A stretch of 64,000 nucleotides of DNA from Variovorax sp. ZS18.2.2 (GCF_024701975.1 NZ_JANLNM010000004.1:471567-535566), one strand, 5' to 3'; positions 24,309 to 33,677 are shown, counted from the stretch's first letter. Numbers and translations are program-made. The notes: generated by a model not told the origin, from the sequence alone.

Positions 24309-25709
24309 CTAGTCGCGCGTGACGCGCAGGAGTTCCGCGCGCGAGGTGATACCGGCCTGCACCAGCCGTTCGCCGTCCTCGCGCATCAGGCGCAGGCCGC
24401 CGCGCGCGCCGGCCTTGAGCAATTCGCTCTCGGCGGCCTTGCTGTGGATGAGGCCCTGCACGGTTTCATCGGCCACCAGCAATTCGAAGATGCCGGTGCG
24501 GCCCTGGTAGCCCGTTTGCCCGCAGACATCGCAGCCGGCGCCCGCGCAGGTCGTGCAGACCTTGCGCACGAGGCGCTGCGCGAGCACGCCCAGCAGCGAC
24601 GAGCTCAAGAGGAATGGCTCGACGCCCATGTCGGTGAGGCGCGTGACGGCGCTGACCGAATCGTTGGTGTGCAGCGTCGCGAGCACCAGGTGACCGGTGA
24701 GCGAGGCCTGGATGGCGATCTGCGCGGTCTCGAAGTCGCGGATTTCGCCGATCATGATCACGTCCGGGTCTTGCCGGAGGATCGCGCGCAGGGCCTTGGC
24801 GAAGGTGAGCTCGATCTTGGCGTTGATCTGCGTCTGGCCCACGCCCGGCAGCTCGTACTCGATGGGGTCTTCCACCGTCATGATGTTGCTGCGGCTCGCA
24901 TCGAGCCGGGCCAGCGCGGCATACAGCGTGGTGGTCTTGCCCGAGCCGGTCGGGCCGGTCACCAGGATGATGCCGTGCGGCTGCGTGATGAGTTTTTCGA
25001 AGCGCTGTAGCGTGTCGCCCTGCATGCCCACCGATTCGAGCGTGAGCTTCGATTCGCTCTTGTCCAGCAAGCGCAGCACGGCGCGCTCGCCATGCGCGCT
25101 CGGCAGCGTGGAGACGCGCACGTCGACCGCGCGCGTGCCGATGCGCAAGCTGATGCGCCCGTCCTGCGGCAGCCGCTTCTCGGAGATGTCGAGGTCGGCC
25201 ATGATCTTCAGGCGCGAGATCAGCGCGGCGTGCAGCGCGCGGTTGGGCTGCACCACTTCGCGCAGCGTGCCGTCGATGCGAAAGCGCACGGACGAGGTGC
25301 GCTCGTAAGGCTCGATGTGGATGTCGCTCGCACCGTCGCGCGCGGCCTGCGTGAGCAGCGCATTGAGCATGCGGATGATGGGCGCATCGCCCGCGCTGGC
25401 CAGCAAGTCTTCGACCGCGGGCAGCTCCTGCATCATGCGCGAGAGGTCGGCATCGTTCTGCACTTCGCTCACCACCGCGGCGGCACTCGATTCGCCCTGC
25501 GAATAGGCCGCGCTGATGCGCTGAGCGAGCGCCGCATCGGCCAGCACCTCGAAGGCTTGCACGCTGTACTTGCGCGCCACTTCGCCGACCGCGCTGCGCG
25601 CGGGGTGGTCCGACATCCACAGCGTGTAGCGGCCGTCGTCGGCTTCTTCAAGAAGGAGTTGCTGGCTGCGTGCGAACGCGTAGGGAAGCGGGTAGCGCAT
25701 GGACATCAA
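24309..25709 (-). CDS. gspE: type II secretion assembly ATPase GspE
   Basis: A 466-residue secretion ATPase powering pseudopilus assembly. The N-terminal GspL-binding region is present but short. Walker A GPTGSGKT is at 252-259, preceded by the arginine-rich DGRISLRIGTRAVDVRVSTLP, and followed by the Asp box EDPIEYEL, Walker B DVIMIGEIRD and the His box TGHLVLATLHTN. The zinc module is condensed to CTTCAGAGCDVC, with four residues between the CxxC pairs instead of the usual long spacer. The ATG overlaps the gspD stop by four bases. Confidence 0.95.
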   Translation of the reverse strand: MMSMRYPLPYAFARSQQLLLEEADDGRYTLWMSDHPARSAVGEVARKYSVQAFEVLADAALAQRISAAYSQGESSAAAVVSEVQNDADLSRMMQELPAVEDLLASAGDAPIIRMLNALLTQAARDGASDIHIEPYERTSSVRFRIDGTLREVVQPNRALHAALISRLKIMADLDISEKRLPQDGRISLRIGTRAVDVRVSTLPSAHGERAVLRLLDKSESKLTLESVGMQGDTLQRFEKLITQPHGIILVTGPTGSGKTTTLYAALARLDASRSNIMTVEDPIEYELPGVGQTQINAKIELTFAKALRAILRQDPDVIMIGEIRDFETAQIAIQASLTGHLVLATLHTNDSVSAVTRLTDMGVEPFLLSSSLLGVLAQRLVRKVCTTCAGAGCDVCGQTGYQGRTGIFELLVADETVQGLIHSKAAESELLKAGARGGLRLMREDGERLVQAGITSRAELLRVTRD

Positions 25710-28012
25710 GGCAGTTCGCGGGCGCTGATCGGGTCGTCGGTGGGGGGCAGGGCGCCGCGCAGGGGGCTGGGGGCGAGCTTGCGGGGGTCGGTCGCCGGCT
25801 GCGGCGGCGGAATGAGCTGCGTGCCCTGGAGGCGGGATTCCCTCTGCCGGCCGGTGTCGGCTGCACGTGGCGGGAGCTCGGGCAGCACGTTGGCGCCGTC
25901 CACGGCGCGCAGCATCACGTTGGATGGGTCAGGCTGTGTGCGTTGCTGCATGCCGCGGATCTCGTCGTAGCGGTCGAAGGCAAAGGCCTCGGTCGCGTTG
26001 CCGTCGCGCATAACCGCCGGACGCAGGAACATCATGAGGTTGATTTTTTCGCGCGAGCGGGCCTGGCTCTTGAACAGGTTGCCGAGCACAGGAATGTCGC
26101 CGGCAAGCGGGACCTTCTCGACCGTGTTGTTGTAGGTGTCCGAGAGCAGGCCGCCCAGCATGACGAGGCCACCGTCTTCCACCAGCACGCTCGACTCGAT
26201 GGAGCGCTTGCTGGTGGTGGGGCCGTTCACGTTGTTGATGCTGTTTGGATCGACCGTGGAGGTCTCCTGGAAGATCGTCAGCTTGACGGTGCCGTTCTCG
26301 TTGATGGTCGGGCGCACGCGCAAGGTGAGACCCACGTCCTTGCGTTCGACCGTGGTGAATGGATTCACACCCACCGCGCCCCCGGAACTGGCGTACGAGC
26401 CCGAGGGAAAGGGCACGTTCTGGCCGATGACGATCTTGGCCTCTTCGTTGTCCAGCGTCAGCAGGTTGGGCTTGGACAGCACGTTGGCGTCCTTGTCGCT
26501 GTCGAAGAAGCTGGCGATCGCGCCCAGGATGTACTGGCCGCCGACCTTGCCGGCGATGCCGAGGTTCAGGCCCGCCGGCAGCTGAATGCCGGCCGCGTTG
26601 CGCGTGGCCAATGCTTGCGTGAGCGCCAGGATGCTGGAACCCGCGACGGTGGAGTTGGTGCCGAGCACGGCATTGCCGCCCAGCGCGCTTTGCCATTGCA
26701 CGCCGAACTTGGCAGCCGCGGTGTCACTCACCTCCACGATCAGCGCCTCGATCATCACCTGTGCACGCCGGCCGTCGAGCTTGTCGATCACCGCGCGCAT
26801 CTGCCGGTACTGCGGCTCGGGCGCCGTGATGATCAGCGAGTTGGTCGACGGGTCGGCCTGGATCTGCCCGCCGGTCGACGGCTGGTTGGCGTTGTTGAGC
26901 GGTGCATTGGCGGCCGGCGAGCCGCTTTGCCCGCTGCCGCTCAGGCTGTTCTGGTTGTTGGGCTGGAAGCTGGTTTGCTGCGGCGCGGGGCTGCCGCCAC
27001 CGCCGCCCGCGGCACCGGGCGTGCCCGGCGTGGACTGCTGATTCGCCGCCATCGCAGCACGCAGCGTGGCCGCGAGCCGCACCGCATCGGCGTTCTTCAG
27101 GTAGACCACGTAGATGTTGCCGGCCAGACCGTTGCTGCTGTCCACGGGCGGGCGGTCGAGCTTCTCGACCAGCGTGCGAACCAGCTGCGCGCGCGCCGGA
27201 TTGGCGGCGCGCAGGATCAGCGAGTTGCTGCGCGGATCGGCCAGCAGCGTGGTGCGGAACGACGCATCGACCGCGCCCGGTGCAGCCCCCGGTGCCGCGC
27301 CCGAACCGCTGCCGTCGACCAGCCGCTGCACCAGCGGCAGCAGGTCGCTCGCGACCGAGTGCTTGAGCTGGATGATCTCGATATCGGACGCGTTGGGCAC
27401 GTCGAGCGCCGCGATGATGCGCGCGAGACGGCGCATGTTGTCGGCGTAGTCGGTGATCACGAGCGAGTTGTTGCCCGGGTTCACGTTGATGGTGTTATTC
27501 GGCGGAATCAGCGGGCGCAGCACCGGCAGCAGGCTGTTGGGCGACTCGTAGTTGAGCCGAAAGATCTGCGTGACGATCTGGTTGCTGCCCGAGGACGCGG
27601 TGGCGCCGATCGAGGTGTTCACGGTGCTGCTCTGCAGCTTGGCATCGGCCTCGGGCACCACCTTGTAGAGGCCGTCGGCCTCCACCACCGCAAAGCCCTG
27701 CAGGCGCAGTGCCGAGGCGAACTGGTTGAAGGCGGCGGCCGGCTGGATGGCCCGGTCGGTGACCAGGTTCATCGTGCCCTTGACGCGCGGATCGACCACC
27801 ACGTCGCGACCGGTGACCACCGCCATGGTGCGGGCCACGGCCTCGATGTCGGCGTTGGAGAAGTTGAGCGTGATCGGCTCGCCGCGGCGCGGTGCTTCGC
27901 CCTGCGCGAAGGCGGGCGGCACGACCTGCAGGAAGGACGCCGCGATCAGCAGGCGCGCCGCGAGTGCGACGATGCCGAGGCGGGCGCCGGGCGTGGACAG
28001 TGGCTTCATCAT
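25706..28012 (-). CDS. gspD: type II secretion outer-membrane secretin GspD
   Basis: A 768-residue secretin. A signal peptide ends near AFAQG; periplasmic N0-N3 domains follow to about residue 420, with two low-complexity inserts in N-domain loops (GSGSGAAPGAAPGA and TPGTPGAAGGGGGSPAP). The C-terminal secretin domain has the family signature VPLAGDIPVLGNLFK followed by RSREKINLMMFLRP. The last 60 residues are Pro- and Arg-rich and may bind a pilotin. The start MMKPLST lies two bases after the gspN stop, and the longer open frame upstream reads through gspN and is not coding. Confidence 0.95.
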   Translation of the reverse strand: MMKPLSTPGARLGIVALAARLLIAASFLQVVPPAFAQGEAPRRGEPITLNFSNADIEAVARTMAVVTGRDVVVDPRVKGTMNLVTDRAIQPAAAFNQFASALRLQGFAVVEADGLYKVVPEADAKLQSSTVNTSIGATASSGSNQIVTQIFRLNYESPNSLLPVLRPLIPPNNTINVNPGNNSLVITDYADNMRRLARIIAALDVPNASDIEIIQLKHSVASDLLPLVQRLVDGSGSGAAPGAAPGAVDASFRTTLLADPRSNSLILRAANPARAQLVRTLVEKLDRPPVDSSNGLAGNIYVVYLKNADAVRLAATLRAAMAANQQSTPGTPGAAGGGGGSPAPQQTSFQPNNQNSLSGSGQSGSPAANAPLNNANQPSTGGQIQADPSTNSLIITAPEPQYRQMRAVIDKLDGRRAQVMIEALIVEVSDTAAAKFGVQWQSALGGNAVLGTNSTVAGSSILALTQALATRNAAGIQLPAGLNLGIAGKVGGQYILGAIASFFDSDKDANVLSKPNLLTLDNEEAKIVIGQNVPFPSGSYASSGGAVGVNPFTTVERKDVGLTLRVRPTINENGTVKLTIFQETSTVDPNSINNVNGPTTSKRSIESSVLVEDGGLVMLGGLLSDTYNNTVEKVPLAGDIPVLGNLFKSQARSREKINLMMFLRPAVMRDGNATEAFAFDRYDEIRGMQQRTQPDPSNVMLRAVDGANVLPELPPRAADTGRQRESRLQGTQLIPPPQPATDPRKLAPSPLRGALPPTDDPISARELP

Positions 28013-28014
28013 GA

Positions 28015-28824
28015 TCAACCCAGGGTGATGATCGAACGCGCGTTGTCGCGCCGTCCGATGATGTTCAACAAATTGGAAAGAGCGTCTTCGCGGCCGGCCG
28101 CGGCACTGGCTTCGCCGTTGAAGCGGAAGGCGGTGCCGTTCCAGCTGCCGCTGCCGTTCAGTTGCAGGCTGCCTTCGCGCGTGCTGAGCAGGAGCGTGGG
28201 GCTGTTGCCGCCTTCGAGCGAGAGCCGGTAGCTGCCCATCGGCCGCAGGGTCGACAGGCTGGAAGAAACGTCGGTGGCGTCGAGCGTGGCCTGGCCCGCG
28301 ATGCGCAGCACGGGGCCGTCCCATTGCAGCGAGAAGGCCTTGGTGGAGAGGTCGAGCGCGCCGTCGAGCTTGAGCGTGTTCCACGGGGCGCCGAGGCCGG
28401 TGAGCATCGTGGCGGGCCAGCGCGAGCGGCCGTCCTGCCAGTCGACCTGCATGCCGTTGCCGCGCGGGCTGGCCTTGAGTTCGAGCGGGCGAGGGGCGCA
28501 GCAGGGCAGGTCGAGCGAGGCGAAGATGCCGCTGAAGCTCGGCCGCAGGCGCCAGTGCAGGAGGCCGGGCAGCGAGACGGCCTGCGCGCCGCCGGCACCG
28601 CTGGCAAACACCACGGCGGCCGCGCCGTTCCACACCGTGCCGCGCGGATTGACCAGCAGCAGCCGGCCCTGGCTCCAGTTCGACAGCGCCGAGGCAAGCC
28701 AGCGCGCGGGCGCGAACAGCACCACCGCCAGCACCGCGCCGATGACGATGCCGAGGAGGGCCCAGCGCCAGCCGCGTCGCGGCTTCGACTCGGAAAGCGA
28801 GGAGAGAGGGGCGCGCGTCACCAT
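28015..28824 (-). CDS. gspN: type II secretion protein GspN
   Basis: A 269-residue inner-membrane protein of the GspN family, found in only some type II systems. One membrane helix spans about 21-45 (WALLGIVIGAVLAVVLFAPARWL), followed by a periplasmic beta-rich domain with LLLVNPRGTVWNGAA, GLLHWRLRP and LDGALDLSTKAFSLQ. Its exact job is unknown. It is packed between gspM (10-base gap) and gspD (2-base gap). Confidence 0.88.
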   Translation of the reverse strand: MVTRAPLSSLSESKPRRGWRWALLGIVIGAVLAVVLFAPARWLASALSNWSQGRLLLVNPRGTVWNGAAAVVFASGAGGAQAVSLPGLLHWRLRPSFSGIFASLDLPCCAPRPLELKASPRGNGMQVDWQDGRSRWPATMLTGLGAPWNTLKLDGALDLSTKAFSLQWDGPVLRIAGQATLDATDVSSSLSTLRPMGSYRLSLEGGNSPTLLLSTREGSLQLNGSGSWNGTAFRFNGEASAAAGREDALSNLLNIIGRRDNARSIITLG

Positions 28825-28834
28825 GCCGGGCTGT

Positions 28835-29380
28835 TCATCGGGGGGCGGGCAGCGCCATCACGACCGTGCCCTCCCAGCGGACTTGCGGGAGCTGCGGCGC
28901 GTCCTTGCTGGCGGGCGTCGGCGTGGCTGGCGGAGCGACGGGAGCGCGCGTCAGATGCACTTCGCGCGGCACCGCATGGGCGTTGCCGCGCGCCTGCGCG
29001 AGCCATTGGGCGACCGTACTGGCGGGCGTGGCGCGCAGTGTGACGGTGGCGCCATCGCCGCCGGCCGTCATGAGCTGCGCGTTGTTGACGCCGAGGCCTT
29101 CGCGCACCGAGGTTTCGAGGGAGCGCAGCGCGTCGTCGCGGGCGAGCCGGGGCTGCGACTGCAGCGCCTTCGCGCGGTTCTGCAAGGTGGCCATCTGCTG
29201 CAGTTGCGCATCGAGCTGCGCGTGTTCGGCCGGGGCCGCGGCCAGCGTGCGCAACGCGGGGGCGAGCGCAACCCACCAAAGCAAGGCCAGTGCCACGAGC
29301 GCGATGGCCGCGCCGACCATCTGGCGCTCGCGCGTTTCGAGGGCGGCCCAACGGGCCTTGAGTTGTTCGCTGAAGTTCAT
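28835..29380 (-). CDS. gspM: type II secretion protein GspM
   Basis: A 181-residue bitopic protein. A short cytoplasmic start (MNFSEQLKARWAALETRERQM) is followed by one helix at about 22-42 and a periplasmic ferredoxin-like domain ending QVRWEGTVVMALPAPR. It pairs with GspL to tie GspE and the pseudopilus to the inner membrane. The ATG overlaps the gspL stop as ATGA, fixing the start inside a much longer open frame. Confidence 0.9.
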   Translation of the reverse strand: MNFSEQLKARWAALETRERQMVGAAIALVALALLWWVALAPALRTLAAAPAEHAQLDAQLQQMATLQNRAKALQSQPRLARDDALRSLETSVREGLGVNNAQLMTAGGDGATVTLRATPASTVAQWLAQARGNAHAVPREVHLTRAPVAPPATPTPASKDAPQLPQVRWEGTVVMALPAPR

Positions 29381-30588
29381 CGGGTGGCCTCGGCCTGCAC
29401 GAGCAGCAGATCGCCCTCGGTGCGCACGCTGTAGCCGCGCGGCGCCATCGCGCCGGTGATCTGCGAGACCTCCGACGGTTGCAGCCCGAGGCCGCGCAGG
29501 CGCAGCTGGCCGCCGGTGTAGTCGACGGCCGACGGCGTGCGGCCGGGTGGAAGGTTGGTGGCGAGCGCGCCGACCATGGGTTCGAAATCGGTTGCGGCCA
29601 CGTCGCCCACGGCCTGCTGCAGCGCCGCGACTTCGCGGGTCATCTGCAGTTGCGGGTCGATCACGATCTTCACCGAGGGAAAGGTCTGGGTGAGGATGGT
29701 CTTGGCGGCCTGGCGCTTGGACTCGAGCGCGCTGCGCTCCTTCCAGGCCCAGGCGTTGAGGCCGATCAATTGCGTCAGCAGCAGCACGACGATGCCCCAG
29801 CGCGCGGCGCGCCATTCGGGCGCGTAGCGCAGCGTCTGCAGCACGGAGGCGAATTTCTTGCCGGCGCGCGCGCGGCCCGTTGCGGCGAGATCGAACTGCG
29901 CAAGCTCCCACGGCGTGCGCGCGGCGTTGAGCCAGCGCTGCGGCGCCTGCACGATCGGCACGCGGCGCTCCAGCAGGTGCTCGGCGGCCTCGGCGACCGC
30001 AGGCTCGGTGGTGATGACGGCGGTGTCCAGCGGCAGGCTGCCCGAGAGCGCGAGCCCGGCGCCGGCCAGCGGCAGCGAGACCACGCCGTCGGCATCGCAG
30101 ACGGTGAGCTGCGGGGCTTCGGGTTCGCCGGTGACCTGCAGGAGCGGCGGGCCGTCTGCGGCCTGCGGTGCGAATTCGGGGACGATGCGCACCACGCGGC
30201 GCCCGGCCGCTTCGAGCCCCTGCACGATGCTGCGCAGCCAGATGCGGTTGCACGCCGCCACCCACACGGGGGCGCCGGCCTTCGCGTCGGGCTCGAGCGC
30301 GAAGTGCAGGGCCTCGGGGTCGTCGAGCAGGTGTTCTTCGAGCAGGCCGTCGAGCACGGCGCGCAGCTTCGACGCGCTGCCCATGCTGCCCTTGGGCAGC
30401 GTGACGCGGTGCCACGACAGGGCCGCGGAAGGAATGCCGAGCGTGACTTCGCTGCCCGAAGGCAGCAGCGCCAGCAGCGCACGGCCCTGGTCGCGCAATG
30501 CAATGCCGTCGTCGCCGGCCTGGGCCCAGTCGTACTCACCCGCGGCGTCGGCCGGAGGCAGAGGGGCAATGAGCAGCAGCGGGGTCAT
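29377..30588 (-). CDS. gspL: type II secretion protein GspL
   Basis: A 403-residue protein with an actin-like cytoplasmic domain to about 240 (VTLGIPSAALSWHRVTLPKG; LRAVLDGLLEEHLLDDPEALHFAL), one membrane helix near 260-280 and a periplasmic domain (FEPMVGALATNLPPGRTPSAVDY). It recruits GspE to the membrane. It is the first gene after a 127-base AT-rich gap, so gspL may open a second transcript (gspLMNDEF and two more genes) separate from gspGHIJK. Confidence 0.93.
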   Translation of the reverse strand: MTPLLLIAPLPPADAAGEYDWAQAGDDGIALRDQGRALLALLPSGSEVTLGIPSAALSWHRVTLPKGSMGSASKLRAVLDGLLEEHLLDDPEALHFALEPDAKAGAPVWVAACNRIWLRSIVQGLEAAGRRVVRIVPEFAPQAADGPPLLQVTGEPEAPQLTVCDADGVVSLPLAGAGLALSGSLPLDTAVITTEPAVAEAAEHLLERRVPIVQAPQRWLNAARTPWELAQFDLAATGRARAGKKFASVLQTLRYAPEWRAARWGIVVLLLTQLIGLNAWAWKERSALESKRQAAKTILTQTFPSVKIVIDPQLQMTREVAALQQAVGDVAATDFEPMVGALATNLPPGRTPSAVDYTGGQLRLRGLGLQPSEVSQITGAMAPRGYSVRTEGDLLLVQAEATR

Positions 30589-30639
30589 GGAGGTGGTCGG
30601 AAAAGCCGGTGATTGTAGGAGGGCGTCTGACAGTCAATT

Positions 30640-30656
30640 GCTATTATTTGAATAGC
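30640..30656. repeat. short AT-rich inverted repeat between gspK and gspL
   Basis: GCTATT and AATAGC form a 6-base stem around a 5-base loop. It sits in the 127-base gspK-gspL gap, the only AT-rich stretch in the T2SS cluster. Hairpins of this GCTATT...AATAGC type are, from memory, frequent between genes in Comamonadaceae. The same gap also holds TTGACAG and TTATAA-like elements that could be a gspL promoter. Confidence 0.5.
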
Positions 30657-30715
30657 GTAGTTGACAGATGTGACGGGCGTTATAAGGCTTTTTGATCAAT
30701 ATATGTCAACGGTAC

Positions 30716-31720
30716 TCAGGGTTTAGCCGGAGTGGTCGTTGCGCCGGCGCCGCGGGTGCGCCAGACAGTCGTCACGGTGACACCGTTGCGTTGCAGGAGC
30801 GAATGCTCTTCGACCCAGGTGCGGTCCAGGCGGAGGCGCCCGTAGACCTCGAAGTACTGGGTGCCCACGCCGTGCTGGGCTGCGTTGAAGCGGGAGCCTT
30901 CGCTGGGCAGCCCCTGGTTGGCCTCGTCGATGGTCTTGAAGAAGGAGCGGGTGCGCTTTTCCACCAACTGCCGCGCGCTGGCGATCGGCAGGTTCTCCAT
31001 GCTGGCGCTGATGGCTTCGGCGCTCGCGGTGTTGAGGTTCAGGGTGGTCTTGACCGGCAGGACGGTCACGTAGGGTTCGATGGCCGCGGCGGTCGAAGGC
31101 GAGAGCCCGAGCCACACCAGTTGCGAGACCTCCTGCGGCATCAAGGGCGCATTGCTCGCATCGCCGCCGCCGGAGGCTTCGTCGGTGCCGGTGGACAGCG
31201 CCCTGACGAGTCCGGTCGTCATCAGGCTGAGCTCCGAGGCCGGCAGGCCCAGCAGGGTGAAGAGCCGGGTGAAGGTGGCGACGCTGGCCGGCACCGGCTT
31301 GCCCGCATCGACCAGCGACAGCACATTGAGCTTGGACTGCGCATCGACGATGCGGCCCGAGAGAAAGGCGTCAGGGAGGCCTTCGAGGTTGTCGCTTGCC
31401 ACGTTCTTCTCTGCCGACAGGAAGCTGGTGAGCCGGACCTCTTCGAGCGGCACCGCCCACGGTTCGCCCAGGTGGTCGGGGCCGCCGGCACGGCCGTCCT
31501 CGGCAAGGATCAGCCGCGACCAGTCGAGCGCGCCGATCAGCACCCAGGCCGCCTGCACGCGCGCGCGCTCGGCGCCTTCGACCTCGGCCGCGCGCCATTG
31601 CTGCCACAGCGCGGCCGCGGAGAAGGTGGCGACGAGCATCACTGTCAGCATCGCCGCGAGCAGCGCGGCACCGGACTGGCGGCGTGCGCGGCGCATGAAT
31701 GCGGGAGCGTGCTTCCTCAT
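30716..31720 (-). CDS. gspK: type II secretion minor pseudopilin GspK
   Basis: A 334-residue minor pseudopilin. The prepilin leader MRKHAPAFMRRARRQSG is followed by the hydrophobic helix AALLAAMLTVMLVATFSAAALW, and the large globular domain with LVWLGLSPSTAAAIEPYVTVLP and TTLNLNTASAEAISA is typical of GspK. It caps the pseudopilus tip with GspI and GspJ. As usual for GspK, the residue at mature position 5 is not Glu. The ATG overlaps the gspJ stop by four bases. Confidence 0.92.
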   Translation of the reverse strand: MRKHAPAFMRRARRQSGAALLAAMLTVMLVATFSAAALWQQWRAAEVEGAERARVQAAWVLIGALDWSRLILAEDGRAGGPDHLGEPWAVPLEEVRLTSFLSAEKNVASDNLEGLPDAFLSGRIVDAQSKLNVLSLVDAGKPVPASVATFTRLFTLLGLPASELSLMTTGLVRALSTGTDEASGGGDASNAPLMPQEVSQLVWLGLSPSTAAAIEPYVTVLPVKTTLNLNTASAEAISASMENLPIASARQLVEKRTRSFFKTIDEANQGLPSEGSRFNAAQHGVGTQYFEVYGRLRLDRTWVEEHSLLQRNGVTVTTVWRTRGAGATTTPAKP

Positions 31721-32406
31721 GACCGCGCGCCCCCCACGATCGGCTTGACCCAATCGCGTGTGAGCGTGCCCGACAACCCGTCGCCGGGCGGCAGGCTGAT
31801 CACCAGGCGTACGCCATCGGGCATGGTGACGATCGGGCCCGCGGGGTTGGCCGGATTGACCGGCGTGGTGGGTGTCGTGGGCAGCGAACTCGCGGGCGTC
31901 CAGTTGTTGTCGCGGAAGTAATAGAGCTGCCAGCCGCTGGCGGGCATCAGCACCACGTCGTTGTAGCCACCGCCTTGTGCGCCGCCATCCTGCGCCCAGG
32001 AGGCCGCGAGGTTCCAGGCCTGCTGCCATTCGCCGCGCGTGGTGAAGGACTGCGACTGCCAGCGCTGCCAGCGCGGGCCTTCGGCGCCCGGCCGCAGGAT
32101 CCAGGCCACCACCTGCATGCTGGGCGCCATCGGATCGCTGCCGCGGCGCGTGAGCCGCAGCACGTTGCCGTCCCAGTCGATGGGGCGGGTCTGCGCGATC
32201 GAGGTCACGGCGTCGAGGTCGGCGCCCCATTGGGCGAGCGTGGCCTGCAGGGTCAGGATGGCGTCGGCGCGCTGCTGGTTCTGCGTGGTGGCGCGCGACA
32301 TGCTGTCCAGCCCGCGCCAGCTCACAAGCGAGAGCAGGGCCATCACCGAGATAGCGACGAGCAGTTCGATCAGCGTGAAGCCGCGCGATGTCTTCTTCGT
32401 CTTCAT
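31717..32406 (-). CDS. gspJ: type II secretion minor pseudopilin GspJ
   Basis: A 229-residue minor pseudopilin. The leader MKTKKTSRG is cut before FTLIELLVAISVMALLSLVSW by the prepilin peptidase, with Glu5 present. The globular part (QWGADLDAVTSIAQTRPIDWDGNVLRLTRR) follows GspJ. Start and stop overlap gspI and gspK, so the five pseudopilin genes are one translational unit. No prepilin peptidase gene lies in the window; it is presumably shared with type IV pili. Confidence 0.92.
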   Translation of the reverse strand: MKTKKTSRGFTLIELLVAISVMALLSLVSWRGLDSMSRATTQNQQRADAILTLQATLAQWGADLDAVTSIAQTRPIDWDGNVLRLTRRGSDPMAPSMQVVAWILRPGAEGPRWQRWQSQSFTTRGEWQQAWNLAASWAQDGGAQGGGYNDVVLMPASGWQLYYFRDNNWTPASSLPTTPTTPVNPANPAGPIVTMPDGVRLVISLPPGDGLSGTLTRDWVKPIVGGARS

Positions 32407-32789
32407 CAGTAGCGTCCCACCACGGTCGAGATGCGCAGGATCGGCAAGTCGCCTTCATCGCGCACCTGCACATCGACGCGCCGGAAGTTCGGATTGAGCG
32501 TGGGAACGGTCGAGGTCGTCACGTTGAACGAGGCGCCCGCCTGCACGCAGATCGAGCCCGAGTCGCCCACGGCCGGCATCTGGCGCGCGAGGCGGGCCTT
32601 GGCGAGTTCGTTTTCCGCGCACAGGTCGGCCAGCACCAGGTCGGACTGGCGCAGCGCATTGCGCGTGAGCGACATCGTGGCCTGCGAACCCGCGGCCAAC
32701 GCGAGCGCGACGATGCCCAGCGCGATCAGCACTTCGATCAGCGTGAAACCGCTGGAGGCCCATGCCCTTTTTCGGCGCCGCAATCTCAT
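32406..32789 (-). CDS. gspI: type II secretion minor pseudopilin GspI
   Basis: A 127-residue minor pseudopilin with leader MRLRRRKRAWASSG before FTLIEVLIALGIVALALAA, including the required Glu5. The C-terminal part (VDVQVRDEGDLPILRISTVVG) is the short GspI globular fold. The chosen ATG overlaps the gspH stop by four bases; the longer open frame upstream is antisense-like and lacks a leader. Confidence 0.92.
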   Translation of the reverse strand: MRLRRRKRAWASSGFTLIEVLIALGIVALALAAGSQATMSLTRNALRQSDLVLADLCAENELAKARLARQMPAVGDSGSICVQAGASFNVTTSTVPTLNPNFRRVDVQVRDEGDLPILRISTVVGRY

Positions 32790-33262
32790 GGCACGGGGAA
32801 GACGGTGAAGGGCCGCAGGCCGTCGGTGGCGATGCGCAGCGCGCGCGCGGGCGGGCCGGCGGAATAGAGCGTGATCTGCTGCGCCGCGATGATCGGATCG
32901 GGCCCGAGCTGCAGCGCGGGAACCAGCGTGCCGTTGCCGAGCGCGGCCTGGGCGGTGATGCCTTCGGCGACCCAGCCGCTGGGGATGGCGTCGGCCGGGA
33001 GGCCATCGAACACGAAGCTGCCTTCGACAGGGCGCCACCGCACGGCGACGCCGCTGGCCCGCGACTGGGCGCGGGCCGATTCGAGGAGCGCGGCGAGCCG
33101 GTCGGCTTCGCGGTCGAGCTTGGCCGCGTTGGTGTCGCGCATGGCAAAGCTCACGCTGGCGGTGGCGATCGCGATGATCGCGATCACGATGATCAGCTCG
33201 AGCAGCGTGAAGCCGCGCGCCGTGCTGCCCTTGCTGCTATTGCCAACTGCCGATGTCGGCAT
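32786..33262 (-). CDS. gspH: type II secretion minor pseudopilin GspH
   Basis: A 158-residue minor pseudopilin with a leader ending KGSTARG before FTLLELIIVIAIIAIATASVSF (Glu5 present). I prefer the ATG at 33262 because GAGGG lies five bases upstream; an in-frame ATG at 33289 has no ribosome site and would overlap gspG by 53 bases. Even so the start overlaps the end of gspG by 26 bases. Confidence 0.88.
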   Translation of the reverse strand: MPTSAVGNSSKGSTARGFTLLELIIVIAIIAIATASVSFAMRDTNAAKLDREADRLAALLESARAQSRASGVAVRWRPVEGSFVFDGLPADAIPSGWVAEGITAQAALGNGTLVPALQLGPDPIIAAQQITLYSAGPPARALRIATDGLRPFTVFPVP

Positions 33263-33677
33263 TCTTGCCCTCGCCGCCGTTCTGTCCATCAGCGCCGAAC
33301 GAGAGCACGTCGATTTCGCCCTTGATGCCCGGGTTCATGTACTGGTAGGGGTGGCCCCAGGGGTCGTTGGGCAGCTTCTCGACGTAGGGCTTCCAGTTCG
33401 GAGCGGCCGGGCCCACGGTGGGGCGCGTCAGCAGCGACTGCAGGCCCTGCTCGGCGGTCGGGTAGCGCTGGTTGTCCAGGCGGTAGAGCTTGAGCGCCTG
33501 CATCAGGTTGTTGATGTCGGTGCGGGCGGCCGTCACGCGGGCGTCGTCGGCACGCTCGATCACGTTCGGCACGATCAGCGCGGCGAGCACGCCGATGATG
33601 ACCAGCACCACCATCAGTTCGATCAGCGTGAAGCCGCGCTGGGCGGTCCGGGAAGCGGCACGAAGGAATTTGTTCAT
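33237..33677 (-). CDS. gspG: type II secretion major pseudopilin GspG
   Basis: A 146-residue major pseudopilin. The leader MNKFLRAASRTAQRG precedes FTLIELMVVLVIIGVLAALIVP, and the C-terminal calcium-binding fold is recognisable from RYPTAEQGLQSLL, DPWGHPYQY and SFGADGQNGGEGKNADIGSW. It forms the body of the pseudopilus. It is the first gene of the gspGHIJK run and is divergent from gspC across 49 bases. Confidence 0.96.
   Translation of the reverse strand: MNKFLRAASRTAQRGFTLIELMVVLVIIGVLAALIVPNVIERADDARVTAARTDINNLMQALKLYRLDNQRYPTAEQGLQSLLTRPTVGPAAPNWKPYVEKLPNDPWGHPYQYMNPGIKGEIDVLSFGADGQNGGEGKNADIGSWQ

Noticed and set aside
22344..25010. Plus-strand open frame of 888 codons opposite gspF and gspE
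   Set aside because: Composition is Arg/His/Gln/Glu-rich low complexity and it is antisense to well-recognised secretion genes.
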